Source: Auxenochlorella pyrenoidosa
Taxonomy: Eukaryota > Chlorophyta > Trebouxiophyceae > Chlorellales > Chlorellaceae
Length of the DNA stretch: 39,597 nt
NCBI GenBank assembly: GCA_001430745.1
Contig: KQ482021.1
Span: forward strand, 248,267 to 287,863
Reading direction: 5' to 3'
How positions within the stretch are numbered: position 1 is the stretch's first letter; every line of letters starts with the position of its first letter. The position numbers were made by a program, and so were the translations under genes. The notes under the pieces were generated by a model. It saw nothing but the letters and a program-made list of their open reading frames with translations. It made no database searches and was not told the DNA's origin. Below are positions 1 to 10,516 of the stretch, in pieces.

Positions 1-650
1 AGGCAGGGGCCCAAGGCTCGCCCGCCACCGCCCGGGCCACGGCCTCGGAAGCTGCCAAGAGCGGCACCGGCGGGGGCGGCAGCTCCAGATGCACCCGCTG
101 CAACCCGTGGCAGCGCTCGCTGCGGTGGGGAATTGGGGGCAGCTGGTTTGGAGCGTCTGGCTGAGGTGCTGGGCGCTGCAGGGGCTGCAGCCCCCCCCCC
201 CANACACACACACCCCACCACCACCAACCCCTCGCAGCGCTGCCTGAGCTCAGGAGTTTTGGGTGCCGCCAGCATGCATGGCAGCTGCCCCTAGCGCTGG
301 ACAGCAAGACAGCGGGAAGCCCCACCTGGCATGGTGCAAGCGCCGCGGGCATGTAGCCCAGCACCCGCCTCCGCAGGCGGTCGCCGGCGCCGGCGACGGC
401 GCTGCTTGCACTGCCGCCGCCATCACGTCCCTCTCTGGAGGCGCTGCCGTCGCCACTGCTGCCAATGCTGCTGCAGCTGCTGTTGGACTGAATAACGAGA
501 CAAGCAAGGCAAGGAAGAGGGGACGGCGAGCAGGGGCTGTCTGCGGCAGGCAGCCGCTGTGGTGAGCGGCCAGCTGCCAGCGATGGTGGGTGCTGCTCAC
601 ACTTCTGGCTGCACGCAAAAGGCAGCAGCCAGCCCGGCTCCCTGCTGCAG
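1..650 (-). pseudogene. F-box/LRR gene fragment, copy 1 (decayed, continues off the left edge)
   Basis: The reverse complement of this stretch aligns by eye with the 5' part of the intact F-box/LRR gene at 17,239-24,399. Bases 1-115 match its exon 3 (18,387-18,500), about 325-520 match exon 2 (the Gly/Ala/Ser-rich segment ending in a conserved LGY-PAAL run), and the intron between them is recognisable. Homology stops near 650, so the first half of the F-box is absent. Near the end of exon 2, around 335, there is one extra base relative to the intact copy, which shifts the frame before the splice donor. There is an N at 203 in a C/CA run. The fragment lies head to head with gene A at 786. The part beyond the left edge cannot be judged, so a longer LRR tail may exist there. 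Confidence 0.7.
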
Positions 651-659
651 CCAGGTAAG

Positions 660-785
660 AAAATTGGATGACAAGTATGGAAATGGCGCCGCTGCGCAGG
701 CTATGCGCGCCCGGCGCGCCCAGCCCGCCGGCCCCTCTTTATCCCCGCCTCGGCGCCCCGCCCCTCCACTTTTCCCGCGCCAGCC
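660..785 (+). promoter_or_regulatory. Upstream region of gene A, conserved in both cassette copies
   Basis: This stretch and 10,380-10,516 share the same layout ahead of the start codon: a GATGACAAGTATG block, a GCGCC/CGCGCGCC-rich stretch, then CGCCTCGGCGCCCCGCCCCTCCACTT directly upstream of the ATG in both copies, with only scattered changes. I see no convincing TATA box. The region lies between two divergent coding stretches, so in the ancestral arrangement it may have served both. The promoter call is inferred from position and conservation only. Confidence 0.35.
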
Positions 786-3700
786 ATGGCTCAGTACTCG
801 ATAGCCTGGCTCACGGAGGCCCAGCGCGACCAGGCCGAGGCGTGGGTGATCGCGGCCCTGGAGGAGCGGATAGCGGGCGACCCGCCCGGCCTGGCCTGCG
901 TGCTGGTCCACCGGGCCCAGTGCAACACCAAGGAGGGGCTGGAGGAGCTTATACGCGTCTCGCTGCGCCTCTTGGCCGGCCTGGAGGCCGGCTCCACCGC
1001 CGAGCCCCGGCCCTGCCTGCCCACCCTGGTGTACGGGTCCTTTGAGACCAGGCAAGACGGTTGCTGGGGGTGGCTGCAGGCTGCGCCGCTGCGCCGCCCC
1101 TGCGGCGCCCGCTCGCCTGCCCTGTCAGCTGGCTGGCGCTGCTCCTGGCCAGCCGGGGATCTGGGGCTCAAGATTGCATGATTAAGCGCTCCCCACACCC
1201 CAACCCTCGCCCTGCAGGAAGCAGGAGTCGCGGTACGAGGTTGCCATCGTGCAGGTGGTCGGCCTGTGGGACCTGCCGCAGCAGCTGCAGGATGAGGCAG
1301 AGAAGGCTGTCGTCGCTCCCCCCCCCGCCAAGCGGCAGCGCACCGAGGCAGCGGCGGGGGGAGAGGCAGCGGGCGCAGGCAGCAGCAGAGGCGCAGGCAG
1401 CAGCGGCGAGGCGGCAGCGCAGCCGGGGCCTGGCAGCCCGCCGCCTGCCGAGCCCGGCAGCCCGGGGGAGGCCGAGCGGCCGCCCGAGGAGGTGGAGGCC
1501 GCGGTGGCCGAGGAGCAGCTGGGCCTGATGGTGGGCCACGGCATGGCGCAGATGCTGCCGGTGGCGGTGGTGCTGGGACGAGACCGCGTGCTGCGGCCGC
1601 AGCTGCGGCGCTGGGCGCGCCGCCTGCTGGGTGCCGCCGCCGACTTCACAGAGCCCGACCTAGCCCTGGACAGCGCGGGCACCGTCTTCAAGGTGGGGCA
1701 CTTACAGCGCTGGTCTTTAGTGTTGCTGAGCCCCCCTCCCTTGCCCCCTCCCTCCTCCCATCCGACAGGCTTGGAACCAGCTGCACCCCCTCGCCTAGCC
1801 CTTCACACCTCCCACCAACACTTGCTCCTTCCCCCCTCTCCTTCACCCCTGCTCCACAGGAGCACTACATCACGCATGTCTTCTTCGAGGGCCCGCCCGC
1901 GGTGGTCGGCGAGCTCATCTTCGCCATGCTGCATGGCGAGACGACGCAGCGGGACGTGCAGGTGGGCTTGCCTTGTGCTGCTGCAGCTTGTGGTTGCGGT
2001 GGGGCAACCTGCATAGGCGGCGCTGACGTCAGCGCTGCTCTGGGCGCTGCTGCCGCCCCGCCCAAACCAGCCCCGCCCCGCTGCCGCCCCGGCGGATTAT
2101 CTAACCGGCTGAACAGGTTACCTAATAACCCATAAACCCTGCCATCCAGCCTGCCTGCAGGCAGAGATGCGCCGGGCCTCTCGCTTCCACCGCCCGCTCA
2201 GGCCCCCGCTGCACGAGCTGCCCCACGCCATCTCCGCCGATGACCTGCGCCTCATGCTGGGCCCCGAGGCGGCCCAGCGGCTGCGCAGGATGGATCAGGC
2301 GGCCGACGCGGCACGCGGCCCCGGCAGCATCCTCAGCAGGCCCGGCCTGGCGCGTGCCCACTTCCTGGGCATCACCGCCACCGACGGCGTCCTGCGGCAC
2401 CGCGACGGCAAGGTGGTTGCGCAGGTGCACAGCTGCATGCTGAGTGATGCAGCCTACCCGGTCCACACGCTGGCGCTCACGGGCCAGCTGTCGTCCGCCC
2501 TGCACAGGTGGGCATGGCGTGACAGCTCGGGTGGCGATCGCTGGAGGCCTTGCAAGCTCACACCCTGGGCGAATGGCTGCATTCTTTTGCCTTGCGTGCA
2601 GCAGCCTGGCTGCTCCTGCCTGGTGCAAAGTCTGAATGTGCGTTCCCCGCGGCCCCGCACCAGGTGCACAGCCCCCAGGGGACTGCCCCGCTTACACTGC
2701 TCACTTGTTGCACCTCTCCCTCTCTCCTCCCTCCCTCACAGGAGCCACGTCGTCCTGAAGGCCTGGCACTCCACCCCGCTGCGGCCCCCCCAGTACAGCT
2801 GGATGTTTCGGGCCACCATCTCCGACCGCGGCCTGCTGGAGGGGCTGGAGGCCATCTTCCCGCCGCGCAAGTCGGCAAACTTCACCAGCGAGCACGCCGA
2901 CCGGCTGCGGTGAGCTCGCAGGGCTGCATTGGCCCCAGCTCGTGCAGCGCAGGAGGGCAGTGGTGGCGCTGATGCTTTGGCGGAAACAGCCAGGCGCTCA
3001 GTAAGCAGCCCTGGCAGCAGGCGGCGGCTGCCTGCCCCTTATTCCGCTCGCCATTGCGAGGCCTGCTGCCCCACACGGCTCACGGCACATCAACAATCCG
3101 CGCCCCTTGGCCGACCCCTCTTGCCGCTGCTGCAGGGCGCTGCTGAAGTCCAATGGGGAGAAGGTGGCATTTGCCATGGCCTGCTTTGGTGGTGATGGGT
3201 ACATCTACGAGGCTGTGGTGAGGCCCCTCGGCATGCCTGGCTGCTCTCCTGCTTGGGGTGCACACGAGGCGCGTGAGCCAGCTTCTGCCAGGCTCGGGTG
3301 TTGGTCAGCATTCGGCTGGCGCGGAGCAGGCCTGCCAGTGCAGCCCAGGGCGGCTGCCCACGCTGCTCAACTGGCCCCAGCCCCTCGGTGCAGTTCTGGG
3401 ATGGCAACAAGTACCTGCGCCTGGGCACGATGACAGGCATATGCGACCCGCTGGTGCTGCTGACCAAGGACATCGTGGATGACATCCTGGCTGCGGTGAG
3501 GACGCCCTTCCGGCCAGCGGCATGCGTGTGCACATGCGCTGCCAAGAAAAGAGGTTGACTGGACAGCGGGCATGCCTGGCTGCGCGCTCGCTTCTTTTGC
3601 GGCTCCCACAACCCTCTTGCACAGGCGCCCGCCGGCTTTTCTGCACCGCTCCGGCCCTTGGCCCCGCTCGCTGCGCGCAGGCTGGCGCCCACCGCCACTA

Positions 3701-6700
3701 CCGCGCCGTGACGCGCACTGACGCGCACCGCAGCGCACGCGGCGCAGTCTTCTACCAGGTGGGTGGCAGCAGAGCGCGGCGCTCGTGCCCAGCCCATCCT
3801 CACTCTCGTTGCTGGCTGCAGCGCATCGCTCCCTGCCCCTGGCTGCCTTTCATCACCGCTTACCTGCTCCTTCCCGACCCTTGCCCCTTTTCCCTGCAGC
3901 GCACCAACGAGGTGGCAGGGCGCTACAAGTCGGGCGCGTTCCTGGGGAAGTGAGTGGCTGCTGGCACGGGCGCCGACAAAGTTTGCTGGCATTTGCAGGG
4001 GCGCGGCTCTGATGAGCATGCCGGCTGTGCCAGTCAGCATAAACAAAGGCCTCTGCCCTCCCCTGTCTTGTGCTAGCCGTGCTGAAGAAGGCGGCGGCAG
4101 CCCTTGCACTTGCAAGCCGCGCGCCCGAGCCCACTGCCGAGTGCGCTCTCTGCGAGGCTACACCAAGCTTCTCACTGCCTTCCCACTCCCTCTTTGCAGT
4201 GCTTACAAGCTGGTGAGGGCCGACGGCGACTTCATCATCACCATCCCGGCCTTCCTCTGCACGATCGACAACTGGACCAGCCTGCTGACGGTCAGCCTGC
4301 CGCTGCGCAAGGTGGGCGCGCTCAAGGCGGCGGAGCGCAGCCGCGCCACCATCCTGGCCGACGAGGAGCTGCTGGTGCTCACCATTGAGGTGAGGCGGGG
4401 TGCCCTGCTGGCATGGATAAGCCTGACAGGTGGTTGCCCAGGCAGCCTGCCTGTGTGCTCTCACTGGCACGCGCCGGGGCTGGTGCGCTGGGGCTGGTGC
4501 GTCTTGCGCCTGGCTCTGCTGTGTGCATGCGGATTGGTGCACGCCAAGCCTCAGCTGTGCCCAACCTCCTCTTCTTGCACCCTCCCGCGCCCCCCCCCGT
4601 GCCCGCAGGTGGACCTCCAGGGCAAGCCCGGCTACAAGTTTGCGGCGGTGGTGGCCGCCCCGCCCGCTGGGGCGCTTCCTGCCGACGAGCGCTGGCGGCT
4701 GCCCGGGATCTGGGTGCTGGAGGAGACCGCCCGGGAGCTGCTGGGCGCCGTCAAGGACTACGGCATCTGGGACAAGGGCGTGGTGCACGCGGAGACCGAG
4801 TCGGTGCGGCGCAGCAGCGGCGTGGCGTCAGAGCCCTGGCGGCTGCAAGTCTTTGAGCAGCTCAAGCAGCGCGGCAAGTACGCCCCAGAGAGTGAGCAGG
4901 GCTGGCCTGGGAGGTGGCCGTGCTGGGCCACGTCAGGCGCTTGGCGGGGGGTCAGCTGTGTGGCGGAGGTTAGCTGTGTGCCCGAGGGGGGCGGCATGGA
5001 CAGGCCTGGTCTGCGGCATCACTTTTGGGGGCATGCTTGTGGCTCCACAGCAGATATAACCTGCCTGCACCACAGGCACATTGCCCAGCAACTGTGGCGT
5101 GGAGCAAGGTGGGCGCCATCCGTCTCGCAATCCCCTGAGGCTTGCACCCCCCACGCTCACGCCCTCGCCCCCTGCCTTGCAGAGTGTACAGGGAACCTGA
5201 TCTCCCTGGAGGCGGTGCTGTACGTGTCGCGCACGCAGCCCATGATGGACCTGCGCAAGCGGCTGCAGCAGCTCTGCGGCAAGGAGGACAGCAAGGCCTG
5301 TGCGGAGGTGGAGACCCTGGCGCTCGAGTCGCTGCAGCGCACGGTCCGCCTGCACAGGTCGGTGCAGGCGACCCTGCGCGGCGCCGGGGTGGACATCCCG
5401 GTGATGGACTACGAGGGCCATGAGGCCATGCAGGCAAGGGGGTGGGCTGCCTGTGGGTTGAGATGCCGCTGCACTCCTTGACAGGCTTCTCGATGGGCAT
5501 GGCATCGCCTGTGCTTGCCAGCCTCTGTGTCCAGGGGTGCCGGCGCACATGCACACCAGTCAGCTGATCTCCTGCTTGCCTGACAGCATTGCCATCAACA
5601 AGCCCTTCCCTGCGTCGCCCCCTCCCGCCACAGATCATGACGGGCCTGCAGGGCCACCTGGCCAACGTCAGGCAGGCAGGCCCGGTCGTTGACCACAGCA
5701 TCCTGCAGCGTGGCAGCACGACCATGGAGGACCTCTGCCGGGACATGGGGGTGAGTTGAAGGCAGGGCGCGATGCGTGCTCTGGATGGAGCTTGCAAGCA
5801 CGAGCCACAGTCGACTGGCGGGGAGGGCGGGCGGCTGGTTGCCGCGGCTGTACACTGCACCACAGCGTTGGTGATGCTGCGCCCGCTCCCCCACGGCTGT
5901 GCTCCTGCCTCTGAAGCTTCCCATGCCATCACGGTGTCCATGTGCAGATCGAGGTGCAGCGCAACGGCCTGTTCAAGGTGCTGCAGGCCTCCCAGATCAT
6001 CCACCACGGGCCGGTGATCAAGCAGCGCTCGACGCACCAGGGCAAGGCGGTCACCAGGGTGAGCTTGGCCGGTGCCATGCATGCACCACAGGTACATGCG
6101 CACTGGCTGCCACTTGGCCTGCATCCAGCAGCTTGCCTGCAGCTGCTCCTTCTTGCGTGGTCCTCAACGGGCTCGTTGCTCTCCTGCAGCTGCGCGGCAC
6201 TGTGGATCTCAGCATGGTGCGCCCGCCGGCCCCCGGCACCGGCAAGTCGCAGTACATGCAGTTCTCGGTAAGGGCTGCAGTGGAGTGGCTTTGCTGCCGT
6301 GTGCTTTGCCGCGTGGCTGCCTTGCAAGTAAATGGTCTCAGCGAGAGCACACGCGCTGCACACGCACGGCATCCTCGTGTAGCACATAGCTCCGTGCACG
6401 TGTTATGCAGCCTGACATGCTGGGTGTGCTATGTTGCCAGTGTTGCATGCCGGCATGGCTGGTTTGACTCCAGGCCATGCCTTCTGCTCTCTTGCTTCCG
6501 CCCCTTGTCCAAATGTAGGTGGCGCCGCTCAGCGGCCACACCACCAAGGTGTACCACCCCGTCCTTGGCGGCGCGCGCTTCTTCGGCGTCGCTGCCGCCA
6601 CCCTGACGCAGCCTGCCGGCGCCGCATCATTCGGCGCCGTGTCGGCGGTGAGATGGTGGTGGGTGAGAGCAGCTGGTCAGCGGGAGGCGCTGCATGGAGG

Positions 6701-8853
6701 GATCTGGCATTTGGCGTGCCTTGTGTTGTGCTGTGCCTTGTGTGCTGTGTGCGCCCTGCGCACGCGCTGTGTGCCTCGCAGCTGTTGCCAGCGGGGCAGC
6801 GTTTTGGCGCCAACGCCGGCATCACCCTGCTCATTGCTCTCCCTCCGCCGTCGTCTGCAGGGAGGAGTCCACCCCACGACGGCGTACATGGAGCTGTGCA
6901 CCGTCACCATGGCCCGCGAGACCATCCCCTGGGCGGCCGTGGGCGGGCAGTCGCTGGACCTGGGGTCGCTGGTGGCCAGCGGGCGCTGGTACCCCCCGGG
7001 TGAGGGCAACTGGAACTCCCCTGGCCAGGGATGCCCGGTGTAAGCTGGTCTGAGAGAAGCAGCAGTCCATCAGGCCAGCCTGCCTGTCTGCAGGCCTGCA
7101 GACGTGCCTGCCGCGTTGAAAAGCTGCCATGAGGGTGCGGTGGCAGCGCATGCTGCGAGCTCCTGCTGTCCCTCAGGGGCTGCCAAGGACAAGCCCCACT
7201 CCCCTGCCTTGTACAAGTGTCCCTCCTCCATCCTGGCTCCCTCTCAACCTGCTCCACAAGTCTTTACCAATGCGTTGCAGAGGACCGCATAGCCTCCTGG
7301 CTGGGCAAGGATGCCGAGCTGCTCATCACGCAGCCCAACCTGCGGGTGAGGAGGGGCGCTGCTGGACAGCTTGGCGCTGGTTTGCAACAACCCTGTCTTG
7401 CTCACATCGGCAAGGTTGAATGTGCTTGAGGGGTGATCGGCATTTATTTGCTTGCCTGATCCCCCAAGTGTCGTGTTGCCACACAGGTGTTCCTGTGCGA
7501 CCCCGTCACCGGCATCCTGCTGGGCACGCTGGAGCTGATGGGCCGGGTGCTCATCCAAAAGCACAGCTCCCTGCTGACCCCCTTCCTGCGCCGGGCCAAG
7601 GTGAGGAGCCTTGCTTTGTGTTCTGGCACACCATCAGCTGCTTGAGGCTGGGGTTGTCTCTTAGGCTAGAGTGGCCGCGGGGTGCAGGTGGAAGCGGGGC
7701 GTGCCGACTGCAGCCTTGGCGGCATGAGGGTTTGCTAGGGTTCACTTGCTAACGCACTCTCCCCTCCGTCCCCTGCCTCTGGCTTCAGGTCATCGAGGTC
7801 AGCGTGGACAGCCCCATGCTGCCCGCCTCTTGGGTGGGCCGCACGGTCTTCGTCCCCATCATGCGCCGCACCCTCATGCTGCGGCGGCCCGGCGAGGCTG
7901 CGGCCAGCGTGAACGGCGAAGCCGCCAAGTTTGTGCGGGCGGCGCAGGCGGCCAGCCGCGCGGCCCAGGCGGCACCAGAGGCGGCTGCCCCTGGCGCTGA
8001 TGCCGAGGCGCTAGCCGCCCAGGCGCAGCGGCGGGCGGAGCAGGCCTTCCGGCGGGCGCTGCCCGCCGGACACCCGCGCACAGCCGCGCGAGATGCGCTC
8101 ACGGCAGCGACGGCGGCGGGGGTGGACCCAGGGCTCCAGGAGCAGCTGGAGGCGGAGGCGGTGGAGGATGCGGAGCCAGAGGACGAGGAGCAGCGCCCGC
8201 TGGTCGGCGGCGACGCGCCGGCGTGGCCGGGTGGCAGCCTGCTCCTGGACGCGCCTGGCTTTGCGCCCACCGGCGCCGCCGATGCCGCCACGCTGGAGGT
8301 GGCACGCAGCGAGCTGCAGGGGTTGCAGCAGCTCTCCTCTGCGGGCGACGCGGCCAGCGGGCAGCCCTCGGTGGGCGGCGCGCCCTCGGTGGCGCAGCCG
8401 CAGCAGCAGCAGCGGCAGCAGCAGCAGCAGCTTTCGCAGCAGCCGTCGCAGCAGCAGCAGCAGCAGCCTTCGCAGCAGTTTTCGCAGCAGCCCAGCCCAC
8501 CGCCAGCAGGGCTGGCCAGCCTGCTGCTGCAGCCGGTGGGTGTGTTTTCGCCGGGGCCAGCGCCCATCCTGGGCGAGTCGGGTCAGGCAGCAGCCGCTGC
8601 GCCAGCGATGCCGCCGCTGCCGCCGGGCGCGCAGAGCGCAGCCGGGCACGCCCCCCCGCAGCCTGTGCCGCCAGAAGTTGCGGCTGCGGCGGCTGCAGCT
8701 GGGGCTGCCCTGCAACAGCAGCAAGTGCAGGTGGCGGGGCTGGCAGAGGAGGCAGCAGGCCCTGACGAGGGCAGCCTCGCAGACGTAGTGTCGGCGTTGA
8801 TCGAGCTTAGGGACGTCATTCCGGACAGCCAGCCGGATGTGCCCTGGCTGTGA
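786..8853 (+). CDS. Gene A: intact 20-exon gene, about 1,403-aa protein of unknown function
   Basis: I do not recognise the family. Twenty exons join with consistent phase: 786-1051, 1218-1692, 1860-1961, 2161-2507, 2742-2909, 3136-3217, 3394-3495, 3681-3758, 3900-3949, 4200-4389, 4609-4891, 5183-5433, 5634-5750, 5948-6058, 6190-6267, 6519-6647, 6861-6999, 7281-7345, 7487-7600, 7789-8853 (total 4,212 nt, stop TGA). The start ATG is conserved in the copy at 10,517. Introns 1 and 12 begin with GC. Exon 2 holds a basic PAKRQR stretch that could be a nuclear signal, followed by Ala/Gly/Pro low complexity. Exons 3-19 look globular (GELIFAMLHG, DFIITIPAFL, GTGKSQYM, DPVTGILLGT). The last exon ends in a long Ala- and Gln-rich tail with CAG repeats near 8,399-8,490. 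No signal peptide or membrane segment is apparent. The GTGKS run lacks the first P-loop glycine, so I do not call it an ATPase. Two decayed paralogues lie downstream. Confidence 0.82.
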
Positions 8854-9410
8854 GCAGCACAAAGCTGGCCGAGGGCACACAGGGCGGCAGCAGCCCTGGC
8901 CCTGCCGAGGTCTCGGCCGCCCGCCCCCCCCACCCAAAGCGGCGGCCCCGCAGCTGGCGGTTGTAGCAGCACCCCTAGCAGGCAGCCTCAGGCAGGCAGC
9001 CCCTGTTTCGCCGCCTCTTGTCATGGCCGGTATGCACCCGTTGCACTCCCACTTGCTCACCTTTGGCGCACTGATTCCCACAAATTCCTCTGCCAACTGC
9101 CCCTGCCTCTTGCCCCCGCCTCTTGTTTGACAGTCAATGCTCACGGGCTGATCAGCACACATGCTCTCTCGCCGCCTGATGGGTGCCTCTTGTGCCGTTC
9201 CATTGCACTCAGCGGCATGTTTAGACTCCCATCACGTTTGCCGCAAGGAGAGAGAGGCGCAGCGAGGGGCTAGCAGCACACCGAGTGGCGGCACACAATG
9301 TGTCAAAGGGGGTGCTTGGATGGCAGCATGCTTGATCGGGACGTTTTGGTTGGCCCTTGGGGCCTTGGTTTTGACCCAGTATGGTCTCGGGTGCCGTTGG
9401 GTGCCAGCCT
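8854..9410. other. Intergenic region 3' of gene A
   Basis: About 560 bases with no convincing gene. It should contain the 3' UTR of gene A. The right end holds a degenerate version of the sequence that forms the hairpin units just downstream (CCCAG, GGTCTCGGGTGCCG around 9,376-9,408). Confidence 0.4.
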
Positions 9411-9708
9411 AGACCCCCAGTTCTGAAAGGGGGGGTCTGCTGCCACCTGGCAGGGCCAGTACCTTACCTTTCAAAAGGGGAGGGGCCCAAGCCGAGACCC
9501 CCAGTTCTCAAAGGGGGGGTCTAGTGCCGCCGCCGCCACCCAAGACCCCCAGTTCTCAAAAGGGGGGTCTAGTGCCGCAGCCGCCACCCGAGACCCCCAG
9601 TTTCAAAAGTGGGGGTCCCAAGCCGAGACCCCCAGTTTTGGAAGGGGGGTCCTGGCAGCCGCCCGCCATCCAAGTGGCCAAGACCCCCACTTCTGAAAGG
9701 GGGGGTCT
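9411..9708. repeat. Cluster of six 28-nt hairpin units (AGACCCCC...GGGGGTCT)
   Basis: Six units start at 9411, 9495, 9543, 9591, 9626 and 9681. Each begins AGACCCCC, has a central AGTTCTGAAA-like stretch of about 12 nt, and ends GGGGGTCT (GGGGGTCC in units 4 and 5), so every unit can form an 8-bp stem. Units 2, 3 and 4 are exactly 48 nt apart and share a CCGCCGCCACCC-type spacer; the other spacings are 84, 35 and 55. A degraded unit lies at about 9,461-9,490. The cluster sits exactly at the junction between the first cassette and the truncated 3' end of the second F-box fragment. It lacks the uniform spacer length expected of a CRISPR array, and the host is eukaryotic. Confidence 0.85.
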
Positions 9709-10290
9709 CAGCGTGGCAGCCGCCTCTAGCGCTCGGCACCAAGGCAGCGCGGTGCCCCACCTGGCATAGTGCAGCGCCGCGGGCACGTAGCCCAGCACCC
9801 GCCTCCGCAGGCGGTCGCTGGCGACGGCGACGGCGCTGCTTGCACCGCCGCCGCCATCACGGCCCGGTCTGGAGGTGCCGCCGTCGCCACTGCTGCCACT
9901 GCTGCCGCCGCTGCTGATGGCTCCAGGATCAGAGGTGGCACCCGCGCCCACCTGCAAAAAGTTGTGCTGGCGGTGGAAATCGGAATCTCCGGCCGACGGC
10001 AATGATGTGAGGGGAAGAGAGAAGGCGACAGTGTGTGGAAAGGGCAATGCATGGGGGGGGGGTGAAATGAACGCAAGGTAGTGCATGGGCTGCCAGTCGT
10101 GGCTGCCTGCTGCCGCTGCCTGCCTGCTGCCCCACAGAGGGTGGGTGCTGCTCAAACTTCGGGCTGCACACAAAAAGCAGCAGCAAGGCAGCAGCCAGCC
10201 CGGCTCCCGGCCCGCCCTTGCCTGGCAGTGCACATGGAAGGCCAGGCTGCTCACAGCTGGCGGCCTAACCAAGCGGCTGGCTGCGGTGAG
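9709..10290 (-). pseudogene. F-box/LRR gene fragment, copy 2 (truncated at both ends)
   Basis: The reverse complement matches the intact F-box/LRR gene from the end of exon 1 (FHVHCQA, compare FHAHCQA) through exon 2 (RLRRRVLGYVPAALHYAR) and a short piece of intron 2. Homology begins near 10,290 inside the F-box coding sequence, so the N-terminal part of the domain is missing. It ends near 9,712, exactly where the hairpin cluster starts, so all LRR exons are missing. The GC splice donor after the CQ codons is kept (CAG|GCAAGG). It is head to head with the second gene A copy, the same arrangement as copy 1. With both ends lost it cannot encode a working F-box protein. Confidence 0.75.
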
Positions 10291-10379
10291 CGCCCACCTG
10301 CCTGCCCCTGCTCATCAAGGCAGCCTGCCGGCCTGCTTGCCACTTCAACTTCCTGTCGTTTTAACGATGCCAAAAAACT

Positions 10380-10516
10380 AAGTTTCTGGATGACAAGTAT
10401 GATCTGGGAAGTGAAGCCGCGCTGCGCCCCGCCGCGCGCGCCCCGCGCGCCTAGCCCGCCGGCCCCACTTTTATCCCGCCTCGGCGCCCCGCCCCTCCAC
10501 TTTTCCCGCGCCCGCC
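10380..10516 (+). promoter_or_regulatory. Upstream region of gene A copy 2
   Basis: Second instance of the conserved upstream block described at 660-785: GATGACAAGTATG near 10,389, then CGCGCGCC-rich sequence and the same CGGCGCCCCGCCCCTCCACTT run just before the ATG at 10,517. Its preservation means the copy could still be transcribed. This is inferred; no initiator element was identified. Confidence 0.3.

Noticed and set aside
3090..4115. 341-codon open frame on the minus strand
   Set aside because: It lies across well-supported plus-strand exons 6-9 of gene A and their introns; long open frames on both strands are common at this GC content.
6190..6267. P-loop ATPase motif (GTGKSQ) in gene A
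   Set aside because: The pattern GxxxxGK[ST] needs a glycine four positions earlier; here that residue is proline, and no Walker B was found nearby.
9411..9708. CRISPR-like array
   Set aside because: The units are palindromic and roughly regular, but spacers vary from about 7 to 56 nt and themselves repeat, and the window is clearly eukaryotic nuclear DNA.
9524..9769. Small plus-strand open frame with a repeated TPSxxxGG pattern
   Set aside because: The pattern is just the translation of the hairpin repeat units; there is no splice or start context.
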